From the NCBI RefSeq assembly GCF_042654065.1, contig NZ_JBHSFP010000034.1, positions 1 through 64,000 of the forward strand: a stretch of 64,000 nucleotides of DNA, given 5' to 3'. The position numbers and the translations under genes are program-made. The notes beneath the pieces were generated by a model. That model saw nothing but the letters and a program-made list of their open reading frames with translations, did not search any database and was not told the origin of the DNA. Each line of letters opens with the position of its first letter. The stretch's first letter is position 1. Shown here one piece after another: positions 1-9,451 of this stretch. The DNA is from Sphaerisporangium dianthi. GTDB lineage: Bacteria; Actinomycetota; Actinomycetes; Streptosporangiales; Streptosporangiaceae.

Positions 1-3000
1 ACAACGGCCGATCCACCGGCCGACCCTGACCATAGGTCGCCAGCAACGCCTGCGCCTCGATCGGATCACCCAACGTCGTACCGGTGCCATGCGCCTCCAC
101 CACATCCACATCGGCCACACCAAGACCGGCGTTCGCCAACGCCTGCCGGATCACCCGCCGCTGCGCCGACCCGTTCGGCGCAGCCAGCCCGTTGGAGGCG
201 CCGTCCTGATTCACCGCCGAACCACGAACCACCGCCAGCACCCGATGCCCGTTACGCCGCGCATCCGACAACCGCTCCAGCAGAAGAACACCGACACCCT
301 CCCCCCAACCCGTCCCATCCGCCGCGGCCGCGAACGACTTGCACCGACCGTCGGGAGCCAGACCGCGCTGCCGGGAGAACTCGACGAACTCGATCGGGGT
401 GGACATCACCGTCACCCCGCCGGCCAAGGCGAGCGCGCACTCGCCGCTGCGCAACGACTGCGCGGCGAGGTGCACGGCCACCAACGACGACGAGCACGCT
501 GTGTCCACGGTCAGCGCGGGCCCTTCGAACCCGAACGTGAACGCGACCCGGCCGGAGACCACACTGGTCGCGTTACCGGTCAGCAGCAGTCCGGCGACCT
601 GCTCAGGCGTGCCGGCGAGGCTGCCGGCGTAGTCACGTCCGGAGACGCCGGCGAAGACGCCGGCCGGTGTGCCGCGCATCGAACGCGGGTCGATGCCCGC
701 GCGCTCGAACACCTCCCATGACGCCTCCAGCAGCAGTCGCTGCTGGGGATCCATCGCGAGGGCCTCCCGTGGCGAGATGCCGAAGAACTCGGAGTCGAAC
801 TCGGTCGCGTCGTGGACGAAGCCGCCGAAGCGCGTGTACGAGGTGCCCTGCCGGGCCGGATCGGGGTGGTAGAGCCGGTCGACATCCCAGCCGCGGTCCG
901 CGGGGAACGGCCCGATCGCATCGCCGCCCGAGAGCACGAGCCGCCAGAGCTGCTCCGGAGTGGCCACTCCACCTGGGTAGCGGCACGCCATGCCCACGAT
1001 GGCGATCGGCTCGTCGTGCACGTCCCCCGCACCGCGTGGCGCCGCCGGGGAGTCTTCGGAGACCCCCATGGCACTCGCACGGAGGAACACGGCCAGTTCC
1101 TGCGGTGTCGGGTGGTCGAAGACCATCGTCGCCGGCAGCCGCAGGCCTGTGGCCGCGGCCAGTTCGTCCCGCAGCCGCACAGCCGTCAGCGATTCGAACC
1201 CGGCGTCGCGGAAGGACAGGCCCGGGTCGATCGCCCTGGCGGACCGATGCCCGAGCACCGCGGCGGCGGCGGAGCGAACGAGGTCGAGCAGGTACCGGTC
1301 GCCGTCGGCGGCCTGCAGGCCGGCCAGCCGTGTGGCGAGCCGGTTGTCGCGCGGTCCGCGCCGCTCGCCATCCCGGTGTCGTGCCTCCGGCAGGTCGGCG
1401 ACCAGCCGGCTCGGGCGCAGGCTGGTGTAGGAGGACAAAAACCGCGCCCAGTCGAGGTCGGCGATGAGCAGCGAGCGGTGCCCGGAGCCGATCGCGGCCC
1501 GCAGCGCGGCGAGAGCGGGTGTCGTGGCCATCTCTCGCAGCCCATGGCCGTCCGTCTCGCCGGCGCCGTCCCGGCCGGCCCAAGGTCCGAAGGACAGCGA
1601 CAGGATTCGCACACCGTGCTCGTCCCCCCGCGCGGCGAGCGAGTCGGAAAGGGCCGCGACCGCGGCCTGCGCGCCGTAACCCGTGCCGCCGAACACGCCG
1701 GCCAGCGGGCAGGAGAATACAACCGTCCGAAGCGACGCGTGGTTGCCCACCTCCGCCAGGAGGGAGCCAGGGGTCGTGCCTCCGGTGAGCTGCTCGGCGA
1801 GCTCTGTCGCGTTCAGTTCAGCCAGTGCGACGGGCAGGCGGGCGCCGCCGACGTGGATGACCGTGGTGAGCGGATATTCGGCGGGCAGTTCGGCGAGCAG
1901 CCGTCCCAGCGCCGCGCTGTCGGTGGCACCCGCGAACACGACGTGCTCGGCTCGGCAGTCGCGGAGCCAGCGGGAGAACTCGGCCTCCAGTTCCCCGAGC
2001 TCGCCGACGACGAGCGTGGTACCGGCGGGCACCCAGGTCTCCCCGACCGTTTCGGCGAGCGCGACGCGGTTCAGGCGGCGGCCGAACATGCCGGCCGGGC
2101 GGATCGCGATCTGGTCCTCGCCGTCCGCCCTTGCCAGCGCGCACGCCAACAGTGCCCGAGCGGGGCCGGTCTGGAGGTCGTGGACGTCCACCAGGCCGCC
2201 CCAGCGCGAGGGGTGTTCCAGTGCCGCGGTCCGGCCGAGCCCCCACACCGCCGCCTGCTCGTGGCCGTGCACCCGGTCCGTGTCGCCGATCGCGACGGCG
2301 CCGCGGGTGACGCACCACAACCTCGCCGGCAGGGCCGCGTCCCCCAGCGCGTTCAGCAGCGTGAGGGTCGTGCCGGCGGGGTCTTCGCCGACAGCGAGCA
2401 GGGAAAGCACGCCGACCGCCTCCTGGCACACCTGTGCCAGCCGGGCGGCGAGGGCGTCCCTGTCGAGTCCGGACAGGTCGACCTGGAGGTGCACCACGTC
2501 GGCGCCGTGCTCGCGCAGCGCCCTGTCCGCCATTGCTACGAGTGGGCCGTCCGTGCCCGCCGCACTGCTGACCAGCAGCCACCTGCCGTGCAAGCCCGGT
2601 CGCGGATCAACGGGCAGCGGCGTCCAGCCGACGCGGTAACCCCAGCTGTCGATGGACTGACGAGGTGGCCCGGCCCAGTGGCGCTCCCGCTGGAACGGGT
2701 AGGTCGGCAGGTCGACGGGCCGCGCGTCGCCGCCGGCGAAGAACGCCGCCCAGTCGACCGCCGCTCCGGCCACGTGCGCCTGCGCCACCGCGGTGCTGAC
2801 GGCGGCGACCTCGTCATCGCCGCCGAGCAGCACGGGTATGAACGCGGCGGCGCCGTCGTCGGAACCGTCCCGTCCCAGCGCGGTGAGTGCCCCGTCCGGG
2901 CCGACTTCGATGAACCTGGTGACACCGAGGGTCTTCAGCGTGCCGACGCAGTCGTGGAACCGCACGGTGCCGCGAGCCTGCCGAACCCAGTACTCGGCGG

Positions 3001-5365
3001 TCGTCATCTCGTCGGTCACCAGGGCACCGGTGAGCGTTGAGACGATCGGGACCCGGGGCGGGTTCAACACGAGGCCGGCGACCACCGCACCGAATCCGGC
3101 GAGCATGGGCTCCATCGACGGCGAATGGAAGGCGTGGCTCACCCTCAGCCGCTTGGTCCTCGTCCCGCGCGCCCGCCACGCCGCGGCGATCCGCAGCACC
3201 CGCTCCTCGTCGCCGGAGATCACCACGGACCGCGGGCCGTTCACCGCGGCGATGCCGACCTCGCCGAGGCACCCCACCAGGGAGGCCACGACCTCCGGCT
3301 CGGCGGCGTTGATCGCCACCATCGCGCCCCCGGAAGGCAGGGCCTGCATCAACCGTCCCCTCGCCGCCACCAGGACTGCGGCGTCCGCGGCGCTGAGCAC
3401 TCCCGCGACATGCGCCGCGGCCACCTCACCGATCGAATGACCGGCCAGGAAGTCCGGCCGAAGTCCCAAGGACGTGAAGAGCCGGATGAGCGCGACCTCC
3501 ACCGAGAACAGGGCCGCCTGGGTGAACGCCGTCAGGTCGAGCAGCCCGCTCTCCCGGCTGCCCTCCTCGGCGAACACGACCTCCCGCAGCGGGACGTCCA
3601 GCCTGCCGTCGAACAGTGCGCACATTTCGTCGAAGGCGTCGGCGAACACCGGGTGCGCCCGAGCCAGCTCGCGTCCCATGGCCAACCGCTGCGACCCCTG
3701 GCCGGCGCACAGGAATACGGTGCCACCTCGTTCTGGCCCCGCCGTGCCCGTGCTCACGCCGGCGGCCGGGACACCGTTCGCCAGCGCCGTGAGAGCCGAG
3801 ACGTACCCGGCACGATCACCGGCGACAACGGCCGCGCGCTGCCGGAAGTGGGCCCGGGTCGTCGCCAGCGACAAGCCGATGTCCTCGGTGCCGGCATCCG
3901 CGCGCCCGTCCAGGTGCTCCAGCAGCCGGCGCGCCTGCAGCCGCACGGCGTCCTCGGTCTTGGCCGACAGCAGCCAGGGGACGTTCGGGGCGTTCGCGGG
4001 CGGGGCCGTGCCCGTGACGGTGTCGGGCGCCTGCTCGATGATCACGTGCGCGTTGGTGCCGCTGATGCTGAACGACGAGACCGCGGCGCGCCGGGGATGC
4101 CCCGCCGACGGCCACGGCACCTGCTCGGTCAGCAGGCGGACCGCGCCCGAGGACCAGTCGACGTGTGGGGTCGACCGGTCGATGTGCAGTGTCTTCGGGA
4201 GGACACCATGCCGCATCGCCATAATCATCTTGAGCACGCCCGCGACGCCCGCCGCCGCCTGCGTGTGGCCGATGTTCGACTTGACCGATCCCAGCCACAG
4301 CGGTCGGTCCGCCTGCCTGTTCCGGCCGTAGATCGCCAGCAGGGCACGCGCCTCGATCGGGTCGCCGAGGGTGGTACCGGTGCCGTGCGCCTCCACGGCA
4401 TCGACATCGGGCGGAGCCAGCCGGGCGTTGGCGAGCGCTTGGCGGATCACTCGTTCCTGCGCGGCGCCGTTCGGTGCGGTCAACCCGTTGGACGCCCCGT
4501 CCTGGTTGACCGCGGAACCACGCAGCACCGCCAGGATCCGGTGGCCGTTGCGCTTGGCGTCCGACAGCCTCTCGAGCAGCAGGAGCCCGACGCCCTCGCC
4601 CCAGCCTGTGCCGTCGGCCGCCGCGGCGAACGGCTTGCACCGCCCGTCCCGGGCGAGCCCGTTCTGCAGGGCGAACTCATGGAACACCGCGGGAGTGGTC
4701 ATCACCGCCACGCCACCGGCCACCGCGAAGGAGCACTCGCCACCGCGCAGTGACTGGCCGGCGAGGTGCATCGCCACCATCGATGACGAACACGCGGTGT
4801 CCACCGTCAGCGCTGGTCCTTCGAAGCCGAAGGTGTACGCGATCCGCCCGGAGGCGACACTCGTGGTCAGCCCGGTCAGCAGGTGGCCTTCCAGCCCGGC
4901 GCCTGGGACTCGTGCCACCGCGCCGTAGTCCTGGTCGGACAGCCCAACGAAGACACCGGTGTCACTGCCGCGCAACGACACCGGGTCGATCCCGGCCAGT
5001 TCGAACAGCTCCCACGCCGTCTCCAGCAACAGCCGCTGCTGCGGGTCCATGGCGCTGGCCTCGCGCGGCGAGATTCCGAAGAACCCGGCGTCGAAGTCGG
5101 CCACATCGTGCAGGAAACCGCCGTCGAGCGGAACGGAGACCTGCCAGCCACGATCAGTGGGGAACCTGGAAGTGGCGTCCCGGCCGTCACGCACCAGTCG
5201 CCACAAGTCCTCCGGCGAACGCACACCACCCGGGTATCGGCAGGCCATGCCCACCACCGCTATCGGCTCGCGAGCCCGCTCCTCGACCTCGCGTAGCCGC
5301 TGCCGCGTCCGGTACAGGTCACCGGTCACCCGTTTCAGGTACTCCGCGTACTTCTCTTCGTTCAC
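1..5365 (-). CDS. Type I modular polyketide synthase (5' part, runs off left edge)
   Basis: An open frame of about 1,788 residues is visible; the gene continues past base 1. The GTG at 5365 is chosen because GGAG lies seven bases upstream and an N-terminal coiled docking segment (residues 1-30) follows, so this protein receives a chain from another PKS subunit. Domains in order: KS1 (about 33-458; Cys192 in DTACSSS, His327, His367), AT1 (about 550-850; GHSIG with Ser644 and HAFH at 744-747, the malonyl-CoA signature), a KR-type region (about 950-1300) that has lost its nucleotide-binding glycine motif, ACP (Ser1392 in GFESL) and KS2 (from about 1450; Cys1624, His1759). There is no DH or ER in module 1. 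It probably acts with the methoxymalonyl-ACP operon nearby, although AT1 itself reads as malonyl-specific. The product is unknown. Confidence 0.95.
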   Translation of the reverse strand, partial: MNEEKYAEYLKRVTGDLYRTRQRLREVEERAREPIAVVGMACRYPGGVRSPEDLWRLVRDGRDATSRFPTDRGWQVSVPLDGGFLHDVADFDAGFFGISPREASAMDPQQRLLLETAWELFELAGIDPVSLRGSDTGVFVGLSDQDYGAVARVPGAGLEGHLLTGLTTSVASGRIAYTFGFEGPALTVDTACSSSMVAMHLAGQSLRGGECSFAVAGGVAVMTTPAVFHEFALQNGLARDGRCKPFAAAADGTGWGEGVGLLLLERLSDAKRNGHRILAVLRGSAVNQDGASNGLTAPNGAAQERVIRQALANARLAPPDVDAVEAHGTGTTLGDPIEARALLAIYGRNRQADRPLWLGSVKSNIGHTQAAAGVAGVLKMIMAMRHGVLPKTLHIDRSTPHVDWSSGAVRLLTEQVPWPSAGHPRRAAVSSFSISGTNAHVIIEQAPDTVTGTAPPANAPNVPWLLSAKTEDAVRLQARRLLEHLDGRADAGTEDIGLSLATTRAHFRQRAAVVAGDRAGYVSALTALANGVPAAGVSTGTAGPERGGTVFLCAGQGSQRLAMGRELARAHPVFADAFDEMCALFDGRLDVPLREVVFAEEGSRESGLLDLTAFTQAALFSVEVALIRLFTSLGLRPDFLAGHSIGEVAAAHVAGVLSAADAAVLVAARGRLMQALPSGGAMVAINAAEPEVVASLVGCLGEVGIAAVNGPRSVVISGDEERVLRIAAAWRARGTRTKRLRVSHAFHSPSMEPMLAGFGAVVAGLVLNPPRVPIVSTLTGALVTDEMTTAEYWVRQARGTVRFHDCVGTLKTLGVTRFIEVGPDGALTALGRDGSDDGAAAFIPVLLGGDDEVAAVSTAVAQAHVAGAAVDWAAFFAGGDARPVDLPTYPFQRERHWAGPPRQSIDSWGYRVGWTPLPVDPRPGLHGRWLLVSSAAGTDGPLVAMADRALREHGADVVHLQVDLSGLDRDALAARLAQVCQEAVGVLSLLAVGEDPAGTTLTLLNALGDAALPARLWCVTRGAVAIGDTDRVHGHEQAAVWGLGRTAALEHPSRWGGLVDVHDLQTGPARALLACALARADGEDQIAIRPAGMFGRRLNRVALAETVGETWVPAGTTLVVGELGELEAEFSRWLRDCRAEHVVFAGATDSAALGRLLAELPAEYPLTTVIHVGGARLPVALAELNATELAEQLTGGTTPGSLLAEVGNHASLRTVVFSCPLAGVFGGTGYGAQAAVAALSDSLAARGDEHGVRILSLSFGPWAGRDGAGETDGHGLREMATTPALAALRAAIGSGHRSLLIADLDWARFLSSYTSLRPSRLVADLPEARHRDGERRGPRDNRLATRLAGLQAADGDRYLLDLVRSAAAAVLGHRSARAIDPGLSFRDAGFESLTAVRLRDELAAATGLRLPATMVFDHPTPQELAVFLRASAMGVSEDSPAAPRGAGDVHDEPIAIVGMACRYPGGVATPEQLWRLVLSGGDAIGPFPADRGWDVDRLYHPDPARQGTSYTRFGGFVHDATEFDSEFFGISPREALAMDPQQRLLLEASWEVFERAGIDPRSMRGTPAGVFAGVSGRDYAGSLAGTPEQVAGLLLTGNATSVVSGRVAFTFGFEGPALTVDTACSSSLVAVHLAAQSLRSGECALALAGGVTVMSTPIEFVEFSRQRGLAPDGRCKSFAAAADGTGWGEGVGVLLLERLSDARRNGHRVLAVVRGSAVNQDGASNGLAAPNGSAQRRVIRQALANAGLGVADVDVVEAHGTGTTLGDPIEAQALLATYGQGRPVDRPL

Positions 5366-5389
5366 CACTGGTCTCCGCTCCGCCGGGAT

Positions 5390-5779
5390 TCAGGACTCGG
5401 GCTGATCCCTCCTGGAGTAGACCGCGATGTGGTTCCCGGACGGGTCGAGCAGGTGGGCGAAGATCGGGCCGTTCTCGACACCCACCGTCTCCATCGGCGG
5501 CGAGTACACCTTGCCGCCCGCGGCGACGGCCTTGGCACAAGCCTCCTCCACGTCGGCCACCTCGATGCAGACGATCGCCCAGTTCTCGGCCTTGTCGGCC
5601 CGGTTGTCCCACAGTCCACCCAGCAACCCGTCGGTCTTCGGGGTCCTGATCACGCTGTAGGGATCACCGTGGCCATCCGTGAACGTCCAGCCGAAGAGCT
5701 CGCCGTAGAACCGCTCAGCGGCTATCGGGTTGTCGGTCGAGATCTCGAAAAACGAAACACCGTTGTACATCCGGGACAT
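5390..5779 (-). CDS. VOC-superfamily (glyoxalase/bleomycin-resistance fold) protein
   Basis: The 129-residue protein has the paired beta-alpha-beta-beta-beta architecture of the vicinal-oxygen-chelate superfamily, with FFEIS near the N-terminus, ERFYGELFGW at about 22-31 and a C-terminal LLDPSGNHIAVY segment that normally supplies a metal-ligand region. It starts at an ATG and ends 25 bp before the PKS start, between the SARP gene and the PKS and in the same direction, so it is probably in the PKS transcription unit. Relatives include dioxygenases, isomerases, glyoxalases and drug-binding resistance proteins. The substrate cannot be told; tailoring or self-protection in the polyketide pathway are both possible. 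Confidence 0.8.
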   Translation of the reverse strand: MSRMYNGVSFFEISTDNPIAAERFYGELFGWTFTDGHGDPYSVIRTPKTDGLLGGLWDNRADKAENWAIVCIEVADVEEACAKAVAAGGKVYSPPMETVGVENGPIFAHLLDPSGNHIAVYSRRDQPES

Positions 5780-5802
5780 CAGACTTCTCCTGGTTCATCT
5801 CG

Positions 5803-7581
5803 TCACGCGGTACGGCGAACGGCGACAGCCTGGCCGTAGGCGTAGGCCCACACCAACGCGTTGAATCGGTAGGTTCCGTAGTGGGGCGACTCCAGCATGC
5901 TCCGATCGACCAGCGCCTCCAGGCGCCGGCTCGTCTTCTCGGTCGGCATGCCGACCCACGCGGCGGCCGAGTCGACGTCGAACGTGCTGTCGGGGTACGC
6001 GACGAGCGACACCAGCAGATCGCGCAGAGCCTCGTCGAGGAGGTGGAACGAGCCGGCGAGAGCGCTGCCCGTCCTCACGTCCCGGGACACCGTTTCCGAC
6101 CGGACGACCCAGGTGTCGGCGAGCCAGCGGTTCAGGTCGCCGACACTCCACGCCGGACGGCTCACGAACCGGTCGGCCGCCGCGCGGACGGCGAGCGGGA
6201 CGCACGAGCACAGCGAAGCGGTGTCCCTTATCTCATCTTCCGCCGGGATCTCCCGGTTCCGCCCCACTATCGTGGTGAACAGGTGCGTGGCGCCGTCGAG
6301 GGAGAGCGGTTCGACCGGCACGGTGTCGGTCGTGGCGAGCCCCGACAGCTGGTGCCTGCTCGTCACCAGGACGACGCAGTCCTTGTTGCCGGGCAGCAGG
6401 GACTCGATCTGCGCGAGCGAGGCCGCGTCGTCCAACACCACCATCGCCCGGCGGTGGGCCATCTGGGTGCGCCACAACGCGGCGCGAAGTTCCAGCGTGT
6501 CCGGAACAGCCTGCCGGGGGACGCCGATCATGAGCAACAACGTCTCCAGCGCGGCGTCGGGACGTATCGCACCCGAGTCGGTGCGATGCGCTCGCAGGTC
6601 GAGGAACAGCTGCCCGTCCGGGTAGCGGTCGGCCACGAGATGCGCGACGTGTATCGCCAGCGCGGTCTTGCCGACTCCGGCCATGCCGGTGATCGAGTAG
6701 ACCGCGGTCGCGGTGCCGGTGTCGGTGAGCCGTTTCGTCAACCGGTGGACCTGCTCGGTGCGGCCGGTGAAGTCGACCAGGTCCGGCGGAAGGTTCCGGT
6801 CGGCGGCGAGCGGCACGCCGGCCGGTTTCGGCGGAGCGACCGTATCGGTCAGGATCTGCTGGTGCAGCGTCTGCAGTTCCCGTCCCGGCGTCATACCGAG
6901 TTCCTCACGAAACCGCCGGCAGATGGCCTGGAACGCCCGCAGGGCCTCGGCCGGCCGGCCGGCACGGTACAGCGCCAGCATCAGCAGACCCGTCAGCCGC
7001 TCCCGCGTCGGGTACACCAGCACCATCTTCCGGAGCTCGGCCACCAGCTCCGGCTGTCCTGTGTCGAGTGCGATGGCCAGCCGCTCCTCCATCACCTCCG
7101 CGCGCTTCTCGTTGAGGCTCGCCGCGTGGGGGTGGACGAAGCCGGCGCTGATGTCCGCAAGAGCGGGACCGCGCCACAACCGGAGTGCCGCGTCGAACTC
7201 CTCGCCGGCCGCCGCGGCCGCGCCCTCGTCTCTGACGGCCCGGGCGCGGTCCACGTGCTGCCGGAAACTCTCCGCGTCCAACTCGTGCGGGGCGACCCTG
7301 ATTCGATATCCCTGCGCGTCCGTGACGATCCGGTCCGCGCCGTCGGCGCCTGCCGCCGCCAACCGCGACCGGAGCCGGCTGACGTAAGCGTGCACGGTCG
7401 ACATGGCACTGCGCGGCGGGTGGCCGTCCCAGATAACGTCGACGAGCCGATCCGTCCGTATGGATGTGTTGGCCCGCAACAGCAACACGGCCAGCAGCGT
7501 CCGCACTTTGGGTCCACCGATCCGGATGGTGACGCCCGAGGACGTGGCGACCTCGACGGTGCCCAGGATGCGAAATTCCAT
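5803..7581 (-). CDS. AfsR-like SARP transcriptional regulator with NB-ARC ATPase domain
   Basis: The ATG at 7581 gives 592 residues starting directly with the winged helix; the frame is open further upstream but that stretch does not look coding. Domains: OmpR-type winged helix (about 1-95), bacterial transcriptional activation domain (about 100-250), then NB-ARC with P-loop GMAGVGKT (299-306, Lys305) and a hydrophobic Walker B strand (MVVLDDA). The C-terminal TPR array of full AfsR is absent, so this is the shorter architecture. It is divergent from the methoxymalonyl operon and upstream of the VOC and PKS genes, and is a likely pathway-specific activator. SARPs bind heptameric direct repeats near -35; I could not fix such repeats with confidence. 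Confidence 0.93.
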   Translation of the reverse strand: MEFRILGTVEVATSSGVTIRIGGPKVRTLLAVLLLRANTSIRTDRLVDVIWDGHPPRSAMSTVHAYVSRLRSRLAAAGADGADRIVTDAQGYRIRVAPHELDAESFRQHVDRARAVRDEGAAAAAGEEFDAALRLWRGPALADISAGFVHPHAASLNEKRAEVMEERLAIALDTGQPELVAELRKMVLVYPTRERLTGLLMLALYRAGRPAEALRAFQAICRRFREELGMTPGRELQTLHQQILTDTVAPPKPAGVPLAADRNLPPDLVDFTGRTEQVHRLTKRLTDTGTATAVYSITGMAGVGKTALAIHVAHLVADRYPDGQLFLDLRAHRTDSGAIRPDAALETLLLMIGVPRQAVPDTLELRAALWRTQMAHRRAMVVLDDAASLAQIESLLPGNKDCVVLVTSRHQLSGLATTDTVPVEPLSLDGATHLFTTIVGRNREIPAEDEIRDTASLCSCVPLAVRAAADRFVSRPAWSVGDLNRWLADTWVVRSETVSRDVRTGSALAGSFHLLDEALRDLLVSLVAYPDSTFDVDSAAAWVGMPTEKTSRRLEALVDRSMLESPHYGTYRFNALVWAYAYGQAVAVRRTA

Positions 7582-7863
7582 CAGGCTCCTCATCTGTGAA
7601 CGCCGTACGCGTTCAGCACGTACGCGATGTCGCGGACGACGGCAATGCGAATGCCACCCAATCATCACCGAGCAGCGCATAGCGGACCGCATACGCCGAC
7701 GGCTCCGTCACCCTGGCGCGTTCGGAGGTGGTGGTAGCTTGAATCCGGTTGCTGCCACCGTCATCACTGACCGGGCAGCCATACGTCCGGCGTTCACCGA
7801 GCACACAGATCGCAATTGTTGTGAGGGCACAGTGGATCATCACCGGAAATCGCAGTCACTGGA

Positions 7864-8145
7864 ATGACCCCGATATCCACCGACGAGGCGCTACGCCTGC
7901 TGGATATCGACCACTTCGACGAGATGTTCCTAGACGGCCAGGAAGTTGTCGGGCCGGCGTATGACATCCGCCTGCCCGCCGCGGGCAGGTATTTCGACCT
8001 GAAGAGAAATCGGCGTCCCGGGCCGCTGTCCGTGCCGCCGCTGTTCGCCCGCGGCCCTGCCGGCCGATGGATCGGGACAGCCGGTCGCCGACGACACGGT
8101 CGTTTCATGGGGCGGGGCGGAACCCGTCGTGGAGGTTCCCGTTGA
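7864..8145 (+). CDS. Doubtful small hypothetical protein (possible gene remnant)
   Basis: The frame of 93 residues begins with a protein-like acidic, helical segment (STDEALRLLDIDHFDEMF) but ends in a low-complexity Arg/Gly-rich tail typical of chance high-GC frames. There is only a weak GGA upstream of the ATG. It may be the 5' remnant of a broken gene or not a gene at all. I recognise no family. Confidence 0.25.
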   Translation: MTPISTDEALRLLDIDHFDEMFLDGQEVVGPAYDIRLPAAGRYFDLKRNRRPGPLSVPPLFARGPAGRWIGTAGRRRHGRFMGRGGTRRGGSR

Positions 8146-8230
8146 TCGGTGGAACCGATGGCGCAATATGCCGATTCGATCGCTCAACCGGTCGACGAAC
8201 GGCTTTGTGCCCATTTGAATGCGGTGTTTC

Positions 8231-8254
8231 ACAGGCCCGATAAGAGAGGCCTGT
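8231..8254. promoter_or_regulatory. Inverted repeat upstream of methoxymalonyl operon
   Basis: ACAGGCC and GGCCTGT arms are separated by 10 bp, about 47 bp before the start codon of the dehydrogenase gene. Position and symmetry suit an operator or an mRNA leader hairpin. The regulator is unknown. Confidence 0.4.
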
Positions 8255-8300
8255 TTCGCGAGGGCACCTCAGTGGCGTCGCTGCAGGTGGAGGAGGCAGC

Positions 8301-9158
8301 ATGACGGATGACACGACCATCGCGGTCCTGGGCGCGGGGGTCATGGGCACGGGCATCGCGACATTGCTCGTCGGCCAAGGTTTTCCCATCGTTCTGGTCG
8401 ACGTGGATGAGGCCACGCTAGAACGCGCCCATGGCGAGATCGAGATGGGGTTGCGGCACGCGCAGTTGATGGGCGCGGTGCCGGCGGAACGCGCTCCCGG
8501 CCGGTTGCAGACGACGCTTTCGCTGAGCGACGTCGCCGGTGCCGGTGCGGTGATCGAAGCGGTCACGGAGTCGCCGGAGGTGAAGTCGAAGCTATTCGCC
8601 GAGACGTCCGCCCTGGTCGGCCCCGGCACCCCGTTGATCTCGAACACCTCCGGAATACCCATTGACGAGCTGGCGGAGAGCGTGCCCCGCCCCGGCGACC
8701 TGATCGGCACGCACTTCATGAACCCCTCGTACCTCATCTCCATGGTGGAGGTGGTTCGCGGGCCGCGTACCGCAGAAGAGACCGTCGAGTCGGTGCTCTC
8801 GCTGCTGGCGCGCCTTGGTCGGCGCGCGGTGGTGGTACGCGATGCACCAGGCTTCGTGACCAGCAGACTTCTGCACCCGATGATCAATGAGGCGGCGCGG
8901 CTGGTCGGGGAGGGCACTGCCTCCGCCGAGGAGGTGGACACGCTGATGCAGGGCTGTCTCGGCCATCCGACGGGTCCGCTGCGTACCGCGGACCTGATCG
9001 GGATCGACAACCTCGCCGATTCACTGCGCGTGTTGCACGCCCGGCTCGGGGACGAGCGGTGCCGTCCTAGCGAGGTTCTCCTTGAGAAGGTCCGCAGGGG
9101 TGAGCTAGGCCGGAAGACCGGCCGTGGGTTCTACGACTACAGGGAGGACGCGAAGTGA
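8301..9158 (+). CDS. 3-hydroxyacyl-CoA dehydrogenase family enzyme of methoxymalonyl-ACP biosynthesis
   Basis: The 285-residue protein has an N-terminal Rossmann motif GAGVMGTG (about 11-18) and the C-terminal dehydrogenase domain (DAPGFVTSRLLHPMINEA, then GRKTGRGFYDY). In FkbK/Asm13-type pathways this enzyme oxidises the ACP-bound 2-hydroxy-3-hydroxypropionyl (glyceryl) unit. The ATG is preceded by GGAGGAGG. The gene is first in an operon whose next four reading frames overlap by 4-8 bp, in the order dehydrogenase, ACP, acyl-CoA dehydrogenase, FkbH, which matches asm13-asm16 of ansamitocin. The functional call rests on this order and on family membership. Confidence 0.9.
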   Translation: MTDDTTIAVLGAGVMGTGIATLLVGQGFPIVLVDVDEATLERAHGEIEMGLRHAQLMGAVPAERAPGRLQTTLSLSDVAGAGAVIEAVTESPEVKSKLFAETSALVGPGTPLISNTSGIPIDELAESVPRPGDLIGTHFMNPSYLISMVEVVRGPRTAEETVESVLSLLARLGRRAVVVRDAPGFVTSRLLHPMINEAARLVGEGTASAEEVDTLMQGCLGHPTGPLRTADLIGIDNLADSLRVLHARLGDERCRPSEVLLEKVRRGELGRKTGRGFYDYREDAK

Positions 9159-9451
9159 CCGCAGAGGAACGGGTCGGGCTTGCCTCGACCGAGACGGATA
9201 CCATCGAGGACAAGATCACCCGGTTCGTGGCGGCCAAGGCCAAGGTCACGCCCGCCGTGGACCAGGACCTCATCTCCACCGGCCTGGTCACGTCGATGTT
9301 CGCCATGCAACTCGTGGTGTTCCTGGAGCAGACCTTCTCCGTGGTGATCGCTGGTAGCGACCTGCAACTGGTCAACTTCCGCACGGTTGAGGCCATGGTC
9401 GCGCTCGTGCGGAAGTTGCGCGGGGACGCGGCCGGTGGCGGCAATGCTTGA
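9155..9451 (+). CDS. Discrete acyl carrier protein for methoxymalonyl extender unit
   Basis: The 98-residue protein is a stand-alone ACP. The phosphopantetheine serine is most likely Ser47 in GLVTSMFAMQ, the variant context of extender-unit ACPs (FkbJ, Asm14) rather than the GxDSL of PKS-embedded ACPs. The GTG start overlaps the preceding stop in GTGA, indicating translational coupling. It would carry the glyceryl group loaded by the FkbH-like protein through oxidation and methylation to methoxymalonyl-ACP, which an AT domain of the PKS then uses. Confidence 0.9.
   Translation: MTAEERVGLASTETDTIEDKITRFVAAKAKVTPAVDQDLISTGLVTSMFAMQLVVFLEQTFSVVIAGSDLQLVNFRTVEAMVALVRKLRGDAAGGGNA

Larger units (their letters stand above)
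7582..8300. promoter_or_regulatory. Divergent regulatory region between SARP and methoxymalonyl operon
   Basis: This 719-bp stretch separates two divergent transcription units. Its left part is less GC-rich than the flanking genes. It holds one doubtful small frame (7864-8145) and an inverted repeat near the right end. No sequence matches a canonical -35/-10 pair convincingly. Confidence 0.5.

Noticed and set aside
812..3040. Plus-strand open frame of 742 codons opposite the PKS
   Set aside because: It is a shadow of the PKS gene caused by high GC; the minus strand shows clear KS, AT and ACP motifs and the shadow has none.
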